From Planktomarina sp. (GTDB lineage: Bacteria; Pseudomonadota; Alphaproteobacteria; Rhodobacterales; Rhodobacteraceae): DNA of 56,199 nt. Numbering within the stretch: position 1 is the stretch's first letter; the number at the start of each line of letters is the position of its first letter. The stretch spans positions 1 through 56,199 of the forward strand of contig JAFMEA010000008.1 of NCBI GenBank assembly GCA_017856985.1, read 5' to 3'. Both the position numbers and the translations under genes were made by a program. Positions 29,372 through 37,247 of the stretch are shown here, one piece after another. A model generated the notes under the pieces. The model searched no databases. It was not told the origin of the DNA and saw only the letters and a program-made list of their open reading frames with translations.

Positions 29372-30481
29372 ATGAAGAAAAGATTTAATAAGAGTGCCCT
29401 CTTACCTCTAATTGTAGTGGGCGGTCTTGGGGGATGTGATCAAACCCTTGATCTCGACTTGCGGAGTAATCTCGGTGGTATACTTGACACATCGGCAGCG
29501 GCACGTAATGCATTATCAGTTCGTCCCGCTCCAGATGGACGAGGCATAATAAAATTTTTAAGTTACCAAGTTGCAGTTGCAAAGCATGGTGACCGCATAG
29601 CAGATATTGCTGATCGTATTGGCATAAATTCTAATTTATTAGCGCGCTATAATGGAATCACGCCTGATGCGGTTTTACGAAATGGTGAAATAGTAGCCTT
29701 ACCGCGCGACATTATAACAATTAGCAATGCTACGACACCTCTTAAACCAATCGTCGTGAGTGTAAGTGAGCTGGACGATAGACAAGTTACAGGCTCTAAG
29801 GCGACCGAAGGCTTGGAACCTGTAAGGCACAAAGTTCAAATTGGGGAAACTGCAACGACAATCGCCAGCTTATACGATGTATCTGTATCCGCACTTTCAA
29901 ATTGGAATGGACTTGGCCCACAAAAAAATATTCGAACAGGTCAATTTCTATTAATACCGACAAACCTCAAAAAATTCAATGAAATTAGCGCTCCCGGCGA
30001 GGGTACCATTGCACCTGCTCCACCAAGCGGTAACAAGCCTGAACCAGAAATTGACGACAAGTCAAATAAAACCAAAGTCGTAACTGATGGCTCTATTACC
30101 AAAGTTGAGGAAAGCACATCCACACTAATAACAAGTACGAGATTTGCTCGGCCAGCCACTGGGAATATTATTCGGGCCTATAATAAGGGTACTAACGAAG
30201 GTATTGATATTGGCGCCAAGGCTGGCTCAGACGTTTTATCAGCTGAAAAGGGAACCATCGCAGCTGTCACAAAAGATACAAATGGAGTTTCTATTTTAGT
30301 AATCAAACATGATGAGGGATTGCTCACCGTCTATACAAATATCGATAAGCTCATTGTTAAAAAGGGGGATAGCGTTGCTCGTGGTCAAAAGATTGCTGAA
30401 GTTAACAAAGGGTCACCAGAGTTTCTTCACTTCGAAGTACGAAAGGGTTTAGAGTCAGTAGATCCAGATGATTATATCTAA
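29372..30481 (+). CDS. NlpD/DipM-like lipoprotein: LysM repeats plus degenerate LytM (M23) domain
   Basis: 369 aa. Lipobox GLGGC with Cys at residue 22. Two LysM repeats (about residues 65-110, with DRIADIADRIGINSNLLARYNG, quoted in part as IADRIGINSNLL; and about 150-195, with ASLYDVSVSALSNWNG). A Pro/Lys linker follows, then a LytM domain from about residue 260. The zinc ligands of active M23 enzymes look lost: the HxGxD position reads NEGIDIG, the YxHL position reads VYTNIDKL, and HxHFE reads FLHFE. Like NlpD, it is probably an activator of cell-wall amidases in division rather than a hydrolase. Confidence 0.88.
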   Translation: MKKRFNKSALLPLIVVGGLGGCDQTLDLDLRSNLGGILDTSAAARNALSVRPAPDGRGIIKFLSYQVAVAKHGDRIADIADRIGINSNLLARYNGITPDAVLRNGEIVALPRDIITISNATTPLKPIVVSVSELDDRQVTGSKATEGLEPVRHKVQIGETATTIASLYDVSVSALSNWNGLGPQKNIRTGQFLLIPTNLKKFNEISAPGEGTIAPAPPSGNKPEPEIDDKSNKTKVVTDGSITKVEESTSTLITSTRFARPATGNIIRAYNKGTNEGIDIGAKAGSDVLSAEKGTIAAVTKDTNGVSILVIKHDEGLLTVYTNIDKLIVKKGDSVARGQKIAEVNKGSPEFLHFEVRKGLESVDPDDYI

Positions 30482-30502
30482 TCTTTAAAAAATATATTAA
30501 AA

Positions 30503-31342
30503 TTATATCGACAAGCCGTTTCTTCCAGCTAAGTCAACAAAGAACTGCCAAGCCACCCGACCTGAACGTGCACCGCGCGTCGCCTGCCATTCGATAGCCT
30601 CAGCCATTAAAGTATCAGTTTCTATATTCAAGCCATATTTCTCACAGTAGCCGGAAATCATTTCAAGATATTGGTTTTGATCACAAGGATGAAAGCCAAG
30701 CCACAAGCCAAAACGATCTGATAAACTTATTTTTTCTTCCGCAGCTTCACTGGGATTTATACCACTTGAACGCTCATTCTCAATCATATCACGTGGCATC
30801 AAATGTCTTCGATTAGAAGTGGCATAAAAAATTACATTTCTAGGTCGCCCTGCAACTCCACCATCCAAAACTGCTTTGAGTGACTTGTAATTTTGATCAT
30901 CGTAGGAAAACGATAGATCATCACAGAAAAGGATGAAACGATGCCGGGAGTTTCGCAACAAGGCTAATAGGCGCGTAACTGTTGATAAATCATCACGCTG
31001 CAACTCAACTATCTTTAATGGCAAGCCCGTCTGAACCACTTTAGTGTGCACAGCCTTAACTAAGGAAGATTTCCCCATACCACGGGACCCCCATAACAAA
31101 GCGTTATTCGCGGACATTCCTTCCGCAAATTGAATAGTGTTTTTCAGCAAGCTAGCCTTTGCACTATCAATTCCAACTAATAACCTCATGTCGACGCTTG
31201 CTACATTAGTTATTGGTTCAAGGTGATCAGGATTTGCATGCCACAAAAATACATCATGTTCTTCCAACGCAAGTATCTCGAGAGGTATTGGCGAAAGACG
31301 ATCAAGCGCATCAGCAATTCTCTTTAAAAAATTTTGATCCAT
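30503..31342 (-). CDS. DUF815-type AAA ATPase
   Basis: 279 aa. Walker A GSRGMGKSSLVKAVH near residue 85, Walker B FILFCDDLSF, and the sensor-like YATSNRRHLMPRD; RSGRVAWQFFVDLAG ends the chain. This is the DUF815 family of ATP-binding proteins, function not established. An ATG at 31342 overlaps the tatC stop (TGATG); a GTG at 31345 gives one residue more. The coupling puts it in the tatABC transcript. Confidence 0.85.
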   Translation of the reverse strand: MDQNFLKRIADALDRLSPIPLEILALEEHDVFLWHANPDHLEPITNVASVDMRLLVGIDSAKASLLKNTIQFAEGMSANNALLWGSRGMGKSSLVKAVHTKVVQTGLPLKIVELQRDDLSTVTRLLALLRNSRHRFILFCDDLSFSYDDQNYKSLKAVLDGGVAGRPRNVIFYATSNRRHLMPRDMIENERSSGINPSEAAEEKISLSDRFGLWLGFHPCDQNQYLEMISGYCEKYGLNIETDTLMAEAIEWQATRGARSGRVAWQFFVDLAGRNGLSI

Positions 31343-32223
31343 CACACGTCGTTCGCGTCATTTTCAGGTTTGAATAAATCATCGTCTGATAAGCCCTGCT
31401 CTTTTAAAAAGGTATTACGTTTACGTTCAACATAGACAACGAGCCAAATTGAAACCTCATACAAGCCATAAACGACTACAAACAAAATTACTTGAGTAAC
31501 CACGTCGGGTGGGGTTACGATACCCGCCAAAATCAAAATACCCACAACGGCGTACTTGCGTACGTTACGAAGACCTGCGGCGGACACAAGCCCTGCCTTT
31601 CCCATTAAGGTAAGTAGAACCGGCAGTTGGAAACAAACACCAAACGCCATAATGAATTTCAACACAACGTCCAGTGTTTCTCGAACTGAACCTAAAAAAC
31701 GTGTCTTTAGCTCGGTATCTAGAGTCTGCGATTCAGTTCCAGTAATCATAGCCGTCACCGTCGGCATAATGTCGGCGTAGCCAATAAAAAAGTTCAGCGC
31801 CAAAGGACTTACGACATAATGAGCGAAAGACGCACCCATTAAAAAAAGAACGGGTGACGCAATGATAAATGGTAAAAAAGCTTTTTTTTCAGTTTTGTAT
31901 AGCCCCGGAGCCACAAAACGCCACAATTGATATCCAATAAAAGGCGACGATACCCCAAAACCAAAAATAACTGAAATCCGAATTAAGACAAAAAACTTTT
32001 CTTGTGGTGCGGTAAATATCAATTGAGCAACCTCACCGCGTCTTCTTAAAATATCAGCTATTGGTTCAGCTAAAAAATTTAAAATATATTCTGCCACAAA
32101 AAAGCATGCAAAAAGACCAATAATGAAGGCCAGTGCCGCCCGGATAAGGCATGTACGCAATTCTGCCAGATGTTCAATTAACGGTGCCGATGAATCCTCT
32201 GGACTTTTGTCCTGACTGCTCAT
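31342..32223 (-). CDS. tatC: Sec-independent protein translocase subunit TatC
   Basis: 293 aa with six transmembrane helices. APLIEHLAELRTCLIRA is the diagnostic N-terminus. Conserved pieces FGVSSPFIGYQLWRFVAPGLY and RKYAVVGILILAGIVTPPD follow. It recognises twin-arginine signal peptides and recruits TatA. It overlaps tatB by 4 bp and the DUF815 gene at its 3' end. The C-terminal tail after helix 6 is longer and more charged than in E. coli. Confidence 0.97.
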   Translation of the reverse strand: MSSQDKSPEDSSAPLIEHLAELRTCLIRAALAFIIGLFACFFVAEYILNFLAEPIADILRRRGEVAQLIFTAPQEKFFVLIRISVIFGFGVSSPFIGYQLWRFVAPGLYKTEKKAFLPFIIASPVLFLMGASFAHYVVSPLALNFFIGYADIMPTVTAMITGTESQTLDTELKTRFLGSVRETLDVVLKFIMAFGVCFQLPVLLTLMGKAGLVSAAGLRNVRKYAVVGILILAGIVTPPDVVTQVILFVVVYGLYEVSIWLVVYVERKRNTFLKEQGLSDDDLFKPENDANDV

Positions 32224-32813
32224 GTTAATTTACCAGGTTTTAAATCATTATCCTTTAAGGCTGTGTCTTTTACAGCTTTTTTTAACGTTGTTTTGCTTCT
32301 AGATTTTGGCCCAGCTTTAGTATTTGTTTCTTTTGTTATTACTTTACTTGCAATGCTCTGATTTATTTTGTTTTTCGTAATATTTTTCTTATTTTCAAAC
32401 TTCTTTTTAAATGTATCTGCTACTTCTGGTTCCTTAATTTTGGGTGTTTCAATTCCGTTTGCACCCACATTTCTTTGTACTTTTTTTGTTGCATCAACGT
32501 GCAGTTTTTTAGATTTCGCAACGCGCTTTTTAGCTAATTTTTCAGTTTCTGAACCAGGAATAAAATCAGTCCAGTTTTTTTGGCTAACTTCATTAATTCC
32601 CGAGACACCATCATTAACCGTATCTACCGCCTCTTTTAAACCCGATTCATCAGCGGCTTCGTTCATAGCCGTGGTAAATTCGCGGGCCATTGCCTTGGCT
32701 TTTCCGATAAACTGACCAACTTTTCGGAATACAACTGGTAACTCCTTGGGACCAATTACAATGAGAGCGACTACACCGACGACCATAATTTCCGCCCATC
32801 CCAACCCAAACAT
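32220..32813 (-). CDS. tatB: Sec-independent protein translocase subunit TatB
   Basis: 197 aa. A single N-terminal helix with MFGLGWAEIMVVGVVALIVIGPKELP (quoted parts: GLGWAEIMVVG, IGPKELP) followed by the amphipathic helix FRKVGQFIGKAKAMA. The remaining ~130 residues are Lys/Thr/Asn-rich and probably disordered. A strong AAGGAGG lies 8 bp before the ATG. It overlaps tatC by 4 bp. Confidence 0.95.
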   Translation of the reverse strand: MFGLGWAEIMVVGVVALIVIGPKELPVVFRKVGQFIGKAKAMAREFTTAMNEAADESGLKEAVDTVNDGVSGINEVSQKNWTDFIPGSETEKLAKKRVAKSKKLHVDATKKVQRNVGANGIETPKIKEPEVADTFKKKFENKKNITKNKINQSIASKVITKETNTKAGPKSRSKTTLKKAVKDTALKDNDLKPGKLT

Positions 32814-32848
32814 CGAGGTGCCTCCTTAATTTCTGGGTTACAAATAAA

Positions 32849-33076
32849 TCAGGATTTATCTTTTTCATCTTCTGGGGTGACATCTTTAGCCACCTCTGAG
32901 GCAGCGTCTTCAATTTCTGTTTGATTATCGCTTACGCCCTTTTTAAAAGCCGTAATTCCTTTTCCCATCTCTCCCATCATAGCAGAAATTTTGCCTCTTC
33001 CAAAGAGGACCAAGACAACAAGTGCGATTATTAAATAACCCATTGGTGGGATATTGGTTAGGAATGCTGGGGTCAT
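32849..33076 (-). CDS. tatA: Sec-independent protein translocase subunit TatA
   Basis: 75 aa. Short transmembrane helix (GYLIIALVVLVLFGRGKI), FGRGKISAMMGEMGKGITAF amphipathic helix, acidic tail. FGRGKI is the family hinge. It forms the translocation pore for folded proteins. GAAGGA precedes the ATG. It is the first gene of tatABC. Confidence 0.96.
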   Translation of the reverse strand: MTPAFLTNIPPMGYLIIALVVLVLFGRGKISAMMGEMGKGITAFKKGVSDNQTEIEDAASEVAKDVTPEDEKDKS

Positions 33077-33166
33077 ATCATATGTCCTTCAATTATCAGT
33101 TAGCTATTCTTATGTTAAATTCGGACTGGTAGAAAGCAAATAAAAAGTCATTGCAATTTATTTGTA

Positions 33167-34237
33167 CTATTTTGGGAATACATAGCAATGTTTTCGTGGC
33201 GCCAGAAGCCAGAACGGCATTCCCACTTTTGGTAAAAAAACGGATGGAACCGATGCTGTCAAAATTGTTCCGTCTTCTAGTTTAAAATCTATAATTGAAA
33301 TTTGGCCCAAAAACCTTGCGCGATAAACTGTTGCTCGTGCAGCTTGACCCATAGCGTCCGTTGGGCTTGGACCCTGTCCAGCACGATCAAAATCAATCCG
33401 AATGTGTTGAGGTCGGATTATTATATCAAGCATCGTCCCATCTGCATGACCCGGTGCAAAAAACTCTCCAAAAGGTGTTTGTACCAGCGACTTTTCAACC
33501 GAAGACACCATTATATTTATATCACCAAAAAAAGCAGCAGCCTCACAATCGGTCGGAGAATTATATATAGTATAAGGCGTGCCTTTTTGTACAATTTTGC
33601 CATTTCGCATCAAAGCAATCTCGTCCGCCATTTTCATTGCCTCTGATGGACTGTGGGTCACCATCAACACTGCGGCACCATCTTCACGCAATACTTTTAA
33701 AGTTTCGTCACGAATATTGTCACGCAGGCGGTCATCGAGGCCCGAAAAAGGCTCGTCAAGCAACATGATTTTAGGCCGAGGTGCTACTGCTCTTGCTAAA
33801 GCCACCCGCTGCTGCTCGCCGCCTGATAATTCATGAGGCATTTTCGAGGCGTAGCTCGATAAGTTCACTCGCTCAAGCAGACGCTCTGATCGGAGCCTAC
33901 GAGACGCCCTTGAACCACGCAAACCGAAAGCAACATTTTCCAAGACATTTAAATGCGGAAACAACGAAAAATCTTGAAACATCATGCCTATATTTCTATA
34001 TTCAGGACGTGTTGTAACTAAACCATTGCAAATTAAGTCTCTATCTACATAAATTTCACCACTATCTTGGAGTTCGACTCCGGCAATTATACGCAAAGTA
34101 GTGGACTTTCCACATCCGGAAGGACCCAAAAGGCAAGTTACCTGACTTGGCTCAAGGACAAGGTTAATGTTATCAGCAGCAACTCGATCACCAAACTTGA
34201 GTGATAAATTTCTAATTTCAAGCCTCGAATTGGACAA
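33167..34237 (-). CDS. ABC transporter ATP-binding protein, FbpC/iron-sulfate import type
   Basis: 356 aa. Walker A LLGPSGCGKSTTLRIIAG, Q-loop GMMFQDFSLFPHLNVLENV, signature LSGGEQQRVALARAV, Walker B IMLLDEPFSGLD, and H-loop MVTHSPSEAM. The C-terminal ~120 residues form the regulatory TOBE-like extension of the FbpC/PotA type. No permease or binding-protein gene is adjacent, so the cargo (iron, or another ion or polyamine) is not decided. The start is a TTG; no ATG lies near the N-terminus and the ribosome binding site (AGG) is weak. Confidence 0.88.
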   Translation of the reverse strand: MSNSRLEIRNLSLKFGDRVAADNINLVLEPSQVTCLLGPSGCGKSTTLRIIAGVELQDSGEIYVDRDLICNGLVTTRPEYRNIGMMFQDFSLFPHLNVLENVAFGLRGSRASRRLRSERLLERVNLSSYASKMPHELSGGEQQRVALARAVAPRPKIMLLDEPFSGLDDRLRDNIRDETLKVLREDGAAVLMVTHSPSEAMKMADEIALMRNGKIVQKGTPYTIYNSPTDCEAAAFFGDINIMVSSVEKSLVQTPFGEFFAPGHADGTMLDIIIRPQHIRIDFDRAGQGPSPTDAMGQAARATVYRARFLGQISIIDFKLEDGTILTASVPSVFLPKVGMPFWLLAPRKHCYVFPK

Positions 34238-34503
34238 TTAAAAAAACCTAACTGACTAAAATACTCAGAGTTATGTAATTGCAGCCGATACGATTAGCAA
34301 CAAGTCACCACAAGGCTTCCATTTTAAATTCATTTTAAGATGAACCACATTTTCTAATACCAAATATTTTAGTCTGAAATAAAATTAAAGGAGCATCAAC
34401 CGACAAACTTTAGGCTCGCTTATTGTCCTATACGACGAAGTTTTTAGACAACTGAATGTAAAAAATACTATTTGATTATGAATATAATTTACCTAGTTAG
34501 GGT

Positions 34504-35283
34504 TTAAATTGTTGCGTTAACTGCACCCCCATCCAATAAAATATTTTGACCAACAATAAACCCTGCATGCTGCGAACACAAAAATGCACAGGCAGCACCA
34601 AATTCGTCCCTAGTTCCATACCGCCCGACCGGTATACTCGACTTGCGACGAGCTTTTACGGCATCCATGCTGATACCTTCGGTTTTCATAACATTTTTGT
34701 CTATTGAAACAATTCGATCAGTGTCGTGAACTCCCGGTAATAAATTATTGATGGTCACACCATGAGAGGCAACCTGCCGAGCAGTTCCTGCTACATAGCC
34801 CGTAAGCCCTGTGCGTGCGGCGTTAGAGAGCCCTAAATTGGCAAGTGGGGCCTTAACCGACTGACTAGTAATGTTTACGATACGTCCCCATTTTTGTTTC
34901 ATCATAGAAGGAAGATAGGTTTTCATGAGCATAATTGGCGCAAGCATATTTGCTTCAAGTGCAGCCAAAAAATCTTCTCGCTCCCAGTCATGCCACTTAC
35001 CAGGAGGCGGCCCACCTGCGTTTGTTACCAAAATATCTAATTTTTTGATTGTATTTAAAATTTTACTCCGGCCGTCGATTGTAGTGACGTCACAAGCCAC
35101 AGTTTTGACTTCAACCGCATAGGCCTTGCGAATGTCCTCTGCAGTCTCTTCTAGTTCCAATACAGTGCGAGCATTTATAATCAAATTCACACCCTCTGCT
35201 GCTAAAGCTTCTGCACACCCCCGTCCCAAGCCCTTTGACGAACCACAAATTAATGCTGTTTTTCCCACTATTCCCATATCCAT
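34504..35283 (-). CDS. SDR family oxidoreductase lacking YxxxK
   Basis: 259 aa. The cofactor motif is CGSSKGLGRGCAEALA, then NAGGPPPGKW, and the catalytic Ser lies in NITSQSV. Where Tyr-x-x-x-Lys should be, the chain reads LSNAARTGLTG. This matches a known FabG-like branch (BKR_like_SDR_like) without the YxxxK pair, whose activity is unclear. GGGAG lies ten bases before the ATG. It is flanked by 266 bp and 154 bp spacers, so probably monocistronic. Confidence 0.88.
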   Translation of the reverse strand: MDMGIVGKTALICGSSKGLGRGCAEALAAEGVNLIINARTVLELEETAEDIRKAYAVEVKTVACDVTTIDGRSKILNTIKKLDILVTNAGGPPPGKWHDWEREDFLAALEANMLAPIMLMKTYLPSMMKQKWGRIVNITSQSVKAPLANLGLSNAARTGLTGYVAGTARQVASHGVTINNLLPGVHDTDRIVSIDKNVMKTEGISMDAVKARRKSSIPVGRYGTRDEFGAACAFLCSQHAGFIVGQNILLDGGAVNATI

Positions 35284-35437
35284 TTAACTAGGCTCCCTTG
35301 TTTCTCTAAAATAATAGCTGAGTCTGATTAACAAATCGACGATAGTAAAACAGAAATCAAACAGTATTCATAAAGACATACCTATCCAATCTAGAAGATT
35401 TATTGCTAATGGTAGGCTCTTTGCCTATACGCAGCCC

Positions 35438-37036
35438 ATGCCAGGAAACCACTCTATTCTTCCACCAGAAATTGCGCGCAGGCGAACTTTTGCAATAATC
35501 AGCCACCCTGATGCAGGCAAGACAACTTTGACAGAGAAGTTCCTTCTTTATGGAGGTGCAATTCAAATGGCAGGACAGGTGAGGGCTAAAGGAGAGTCAC
35601 GGCGAACAAGATCCGATTTCATGAAAATGGAGCAAGATCGGGGAATCTCAGTGTCAGCTTCCGCAATGTCTTTCGATTATAAAGACTACCGGTTTAATTT
35701 GGTTGATACACCAGGTCACTCAGATTTTTCGGAAGACACTTATCGAACACTTACGGCAGTAGATGCTGCCGTTATGGTGATAGATGGTGCAAAAGGTATC
35801 GAAAGCCAAACCCAAAAATTATTTGAAGTATGTCGTATGCGTGACCTGCCCATTCTCACATTCTGCAATAAAATGGATAGAGAAAGTAGAGATACATTTG
35901 ATATAATTGACGAAATTCAAGAAAATTTAGCAATTGATGTAACACCAGCGTCCTGGCCAATCGGCCGTGGCCGCGACTTCATGGGCACATATGACATCCT
36001 AAGGGATCGGCTTGAATTAATGGATCGCGCCGATAGAAATAAAGTATCTGCATCAATAGCTATAAACGGTCTCAATGATCCTGCATTAACTGAGCACATA
36101 CCAGAAGTTCTTTTAAAAGTATTTTTAGAAGAAATTGATATGGCGCGCGAGTTGCTGCCTAAAATTAATCGACAGGCTCTTTTAGACGGAACAATGACCC
36201 CCATTTGGTTTGGCTCAGCAATAAACTCATTCGGAATACAAGAACTCATGCAGGGTATAGTAAATTTTGGACCTGAACCACAACCACAGCAAGCAGAACC
36301 AAGAAAAATTTCGCCCGATGAAAAAAAGGTGACTGGGTTTGTATTTAAAGTTCAGGCAAATATGGATCCAAAACATAGAGACCGTGTCGCTTTTGTGCGC
36401 GTTGCATCCGGACATTTCAAACGTGGTGCGAAACTCTTACATGTAAGAAGTAAAAAAATTATGGCTATTTCAAATCCAGTATTATTTTTGGCAGCCGATA
36501 GAGAGCTTGCAGAAGAAGCTTGGGCTGGTGACATCATTGGTATTCCAAATCATGGTCAATTGCGTATTGGTGACACCTTAACAGAAGGTGAAATTCTTAA
36601 TGCAACAGGTATTCCAAGTTTTGCTCCAGAACTTCTTCAAAACGTACGGGCGGGTGATCCACTGAAAGCTAAGCACCTAGAAAAAGCTTTGATGCAGTTT
36701 GCTGAAGAAGGAGCCGCAAAAGTATTTAGGCCAATGATGGGCTCCGGTTTTATCGTAGGAGTGGTTGGGGAACTTCAATTTGAGGTTTTAGCAAGCCGAA
36801 TAGAACTAGAATATGGATTACCAGTCCGACTTGAGGCAAGCCAATTTACATCAGCCCGTTGGGTGTCCGGAACCAAAGCCAGCATTGAAGATCTTACAAA
36901 TAAAAACAAGCAGCATATAGCGACTGACAATGATGGTGATATAGTATTTTTGACAAGGCTTCAGTGGGATATTGACCGAATTGTAAGGGACTATCCCGAA
37001 GTATCACTCACAGCGACCAAAGAAATGATGATTTAG
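35438..37036 (+). CDS. prfC: Peptide chain release factor 3
   Basis: 532 aa GTPase that recycles RF1/RF2 after termination. G1 AIISHPDAGKTTLTEK, the RF3-specific ESRRTRSDFMKMEQDRGISV segment (quoted as SDFMKMEQDRGISV), G3 VDTPGHSDFSEDTYR and G4 FCNKMDR. Domain II and III signatures such as FKVQANMDPKHRDRVAF and VVGELQFEVL separate it from EF-G. No strong ribosome binding site is seen before the ATG. Confidence 0.97.
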   Translation: MPGNHSILPPEIARRRTFAIISHPDAGKTTLTEKFLLYGGAIQMAGQVRAKGESRRTRSDFMKMEQDRGISVSASAMSFDYKDYRFNLVDTPGHSDFSEDTYRTLTAVDAAVMVIDGAKGIESQTQKLFEVCRMRDLPILTFCNKMDRESRDTFDIIDEIQENLAIDVTPASWPIGRGRDFMGTYDILRDRLELMDRADRNKVSASIAINGLNDPALTEHIPEVLLKVFLEEIDMARELLPKINRQALLDGTMTPIWFGSAINSFGIQELMQGIVNFGPEPQPQQAEPRKISPDEKKVTGFVFKVQANMDPKHRDRVAFVRVASGHFKRGAKLLHVRSKKIMAISNPVLFLAADRELAEEAWAGDIIGIPNHGQLRIGDTLTEGEILNATGIPSFAPELLQNVRAGDPLKAKHLEKALMQFAEEGAAKVFRPMMGSGFIVGVVGELQFEVLASRIELEYGLPVRLEASQFTSARWVSGTKASIEDLTNKNKQHIATDNDGDIVFLTRLQWDIDRIVRDYPEVSLTATKEMMI

Positions 37037-37118
37037 GACATTGGTGACAAGAAAAACAAACTGAAACCCAATTAAATGCCTGTCTAAACAAATGCAAATC
37101 TTTGGTTTAAGTGTGTGT

Positions 37119-37147
37119 TTGACCTAATCCTTATTAAGACCTATACC
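37119..37147 (+). promoter_or_regulatory. Sigma-70-like promoter for the DEAD-box helicase gene
   Basis: TTGACC (37119-37124) and TATACC (37142-37147) are separated by 17 bp, the best -35/-10 pair noticed in the window. Transcription would start near 37153, giving a leader of about 95 nt before the ATG at 37248. Confidence 0.55.
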
Positions 37148-37152
37148 GACGG

Positions 37153-37247
37153 CGTTGATAGGTGAGCAACACCAGTGGGCTCGGTAGAACTTAGCCCAAA
37201 ACATGCCGTTTCATTAGCAAACTGACGGCGCATCTTATTGGACGTAC
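37153..37247 (+). ncRNA. Structured 5' leader of the DEAD-box helicase mRNA
   Basis: Three stem-loops can be drawn: GTTG (37154-37157) with CAAC (37167-37170); GGGCT (37177-37181) with AGCCC (37193-37197); GCCGT (37205-37209) with ACGGC (37225-37229). The weak GGA ribosome binding site and the ATG follow the last stem. A cis-regulatory leader, for instance temperature-sensitive, is inference. It was not matched to a named RNA family. Confidence 0.35.

Noticed and set aside
34324-34338. TTAA-N7-TTAA, a CtrA-type site, in the spacer between the SDR and the ABC ATPase
   Set aside because: This pattern is expected often by chance in such AT-rich DNA, and nothing else supports CtrA control here.
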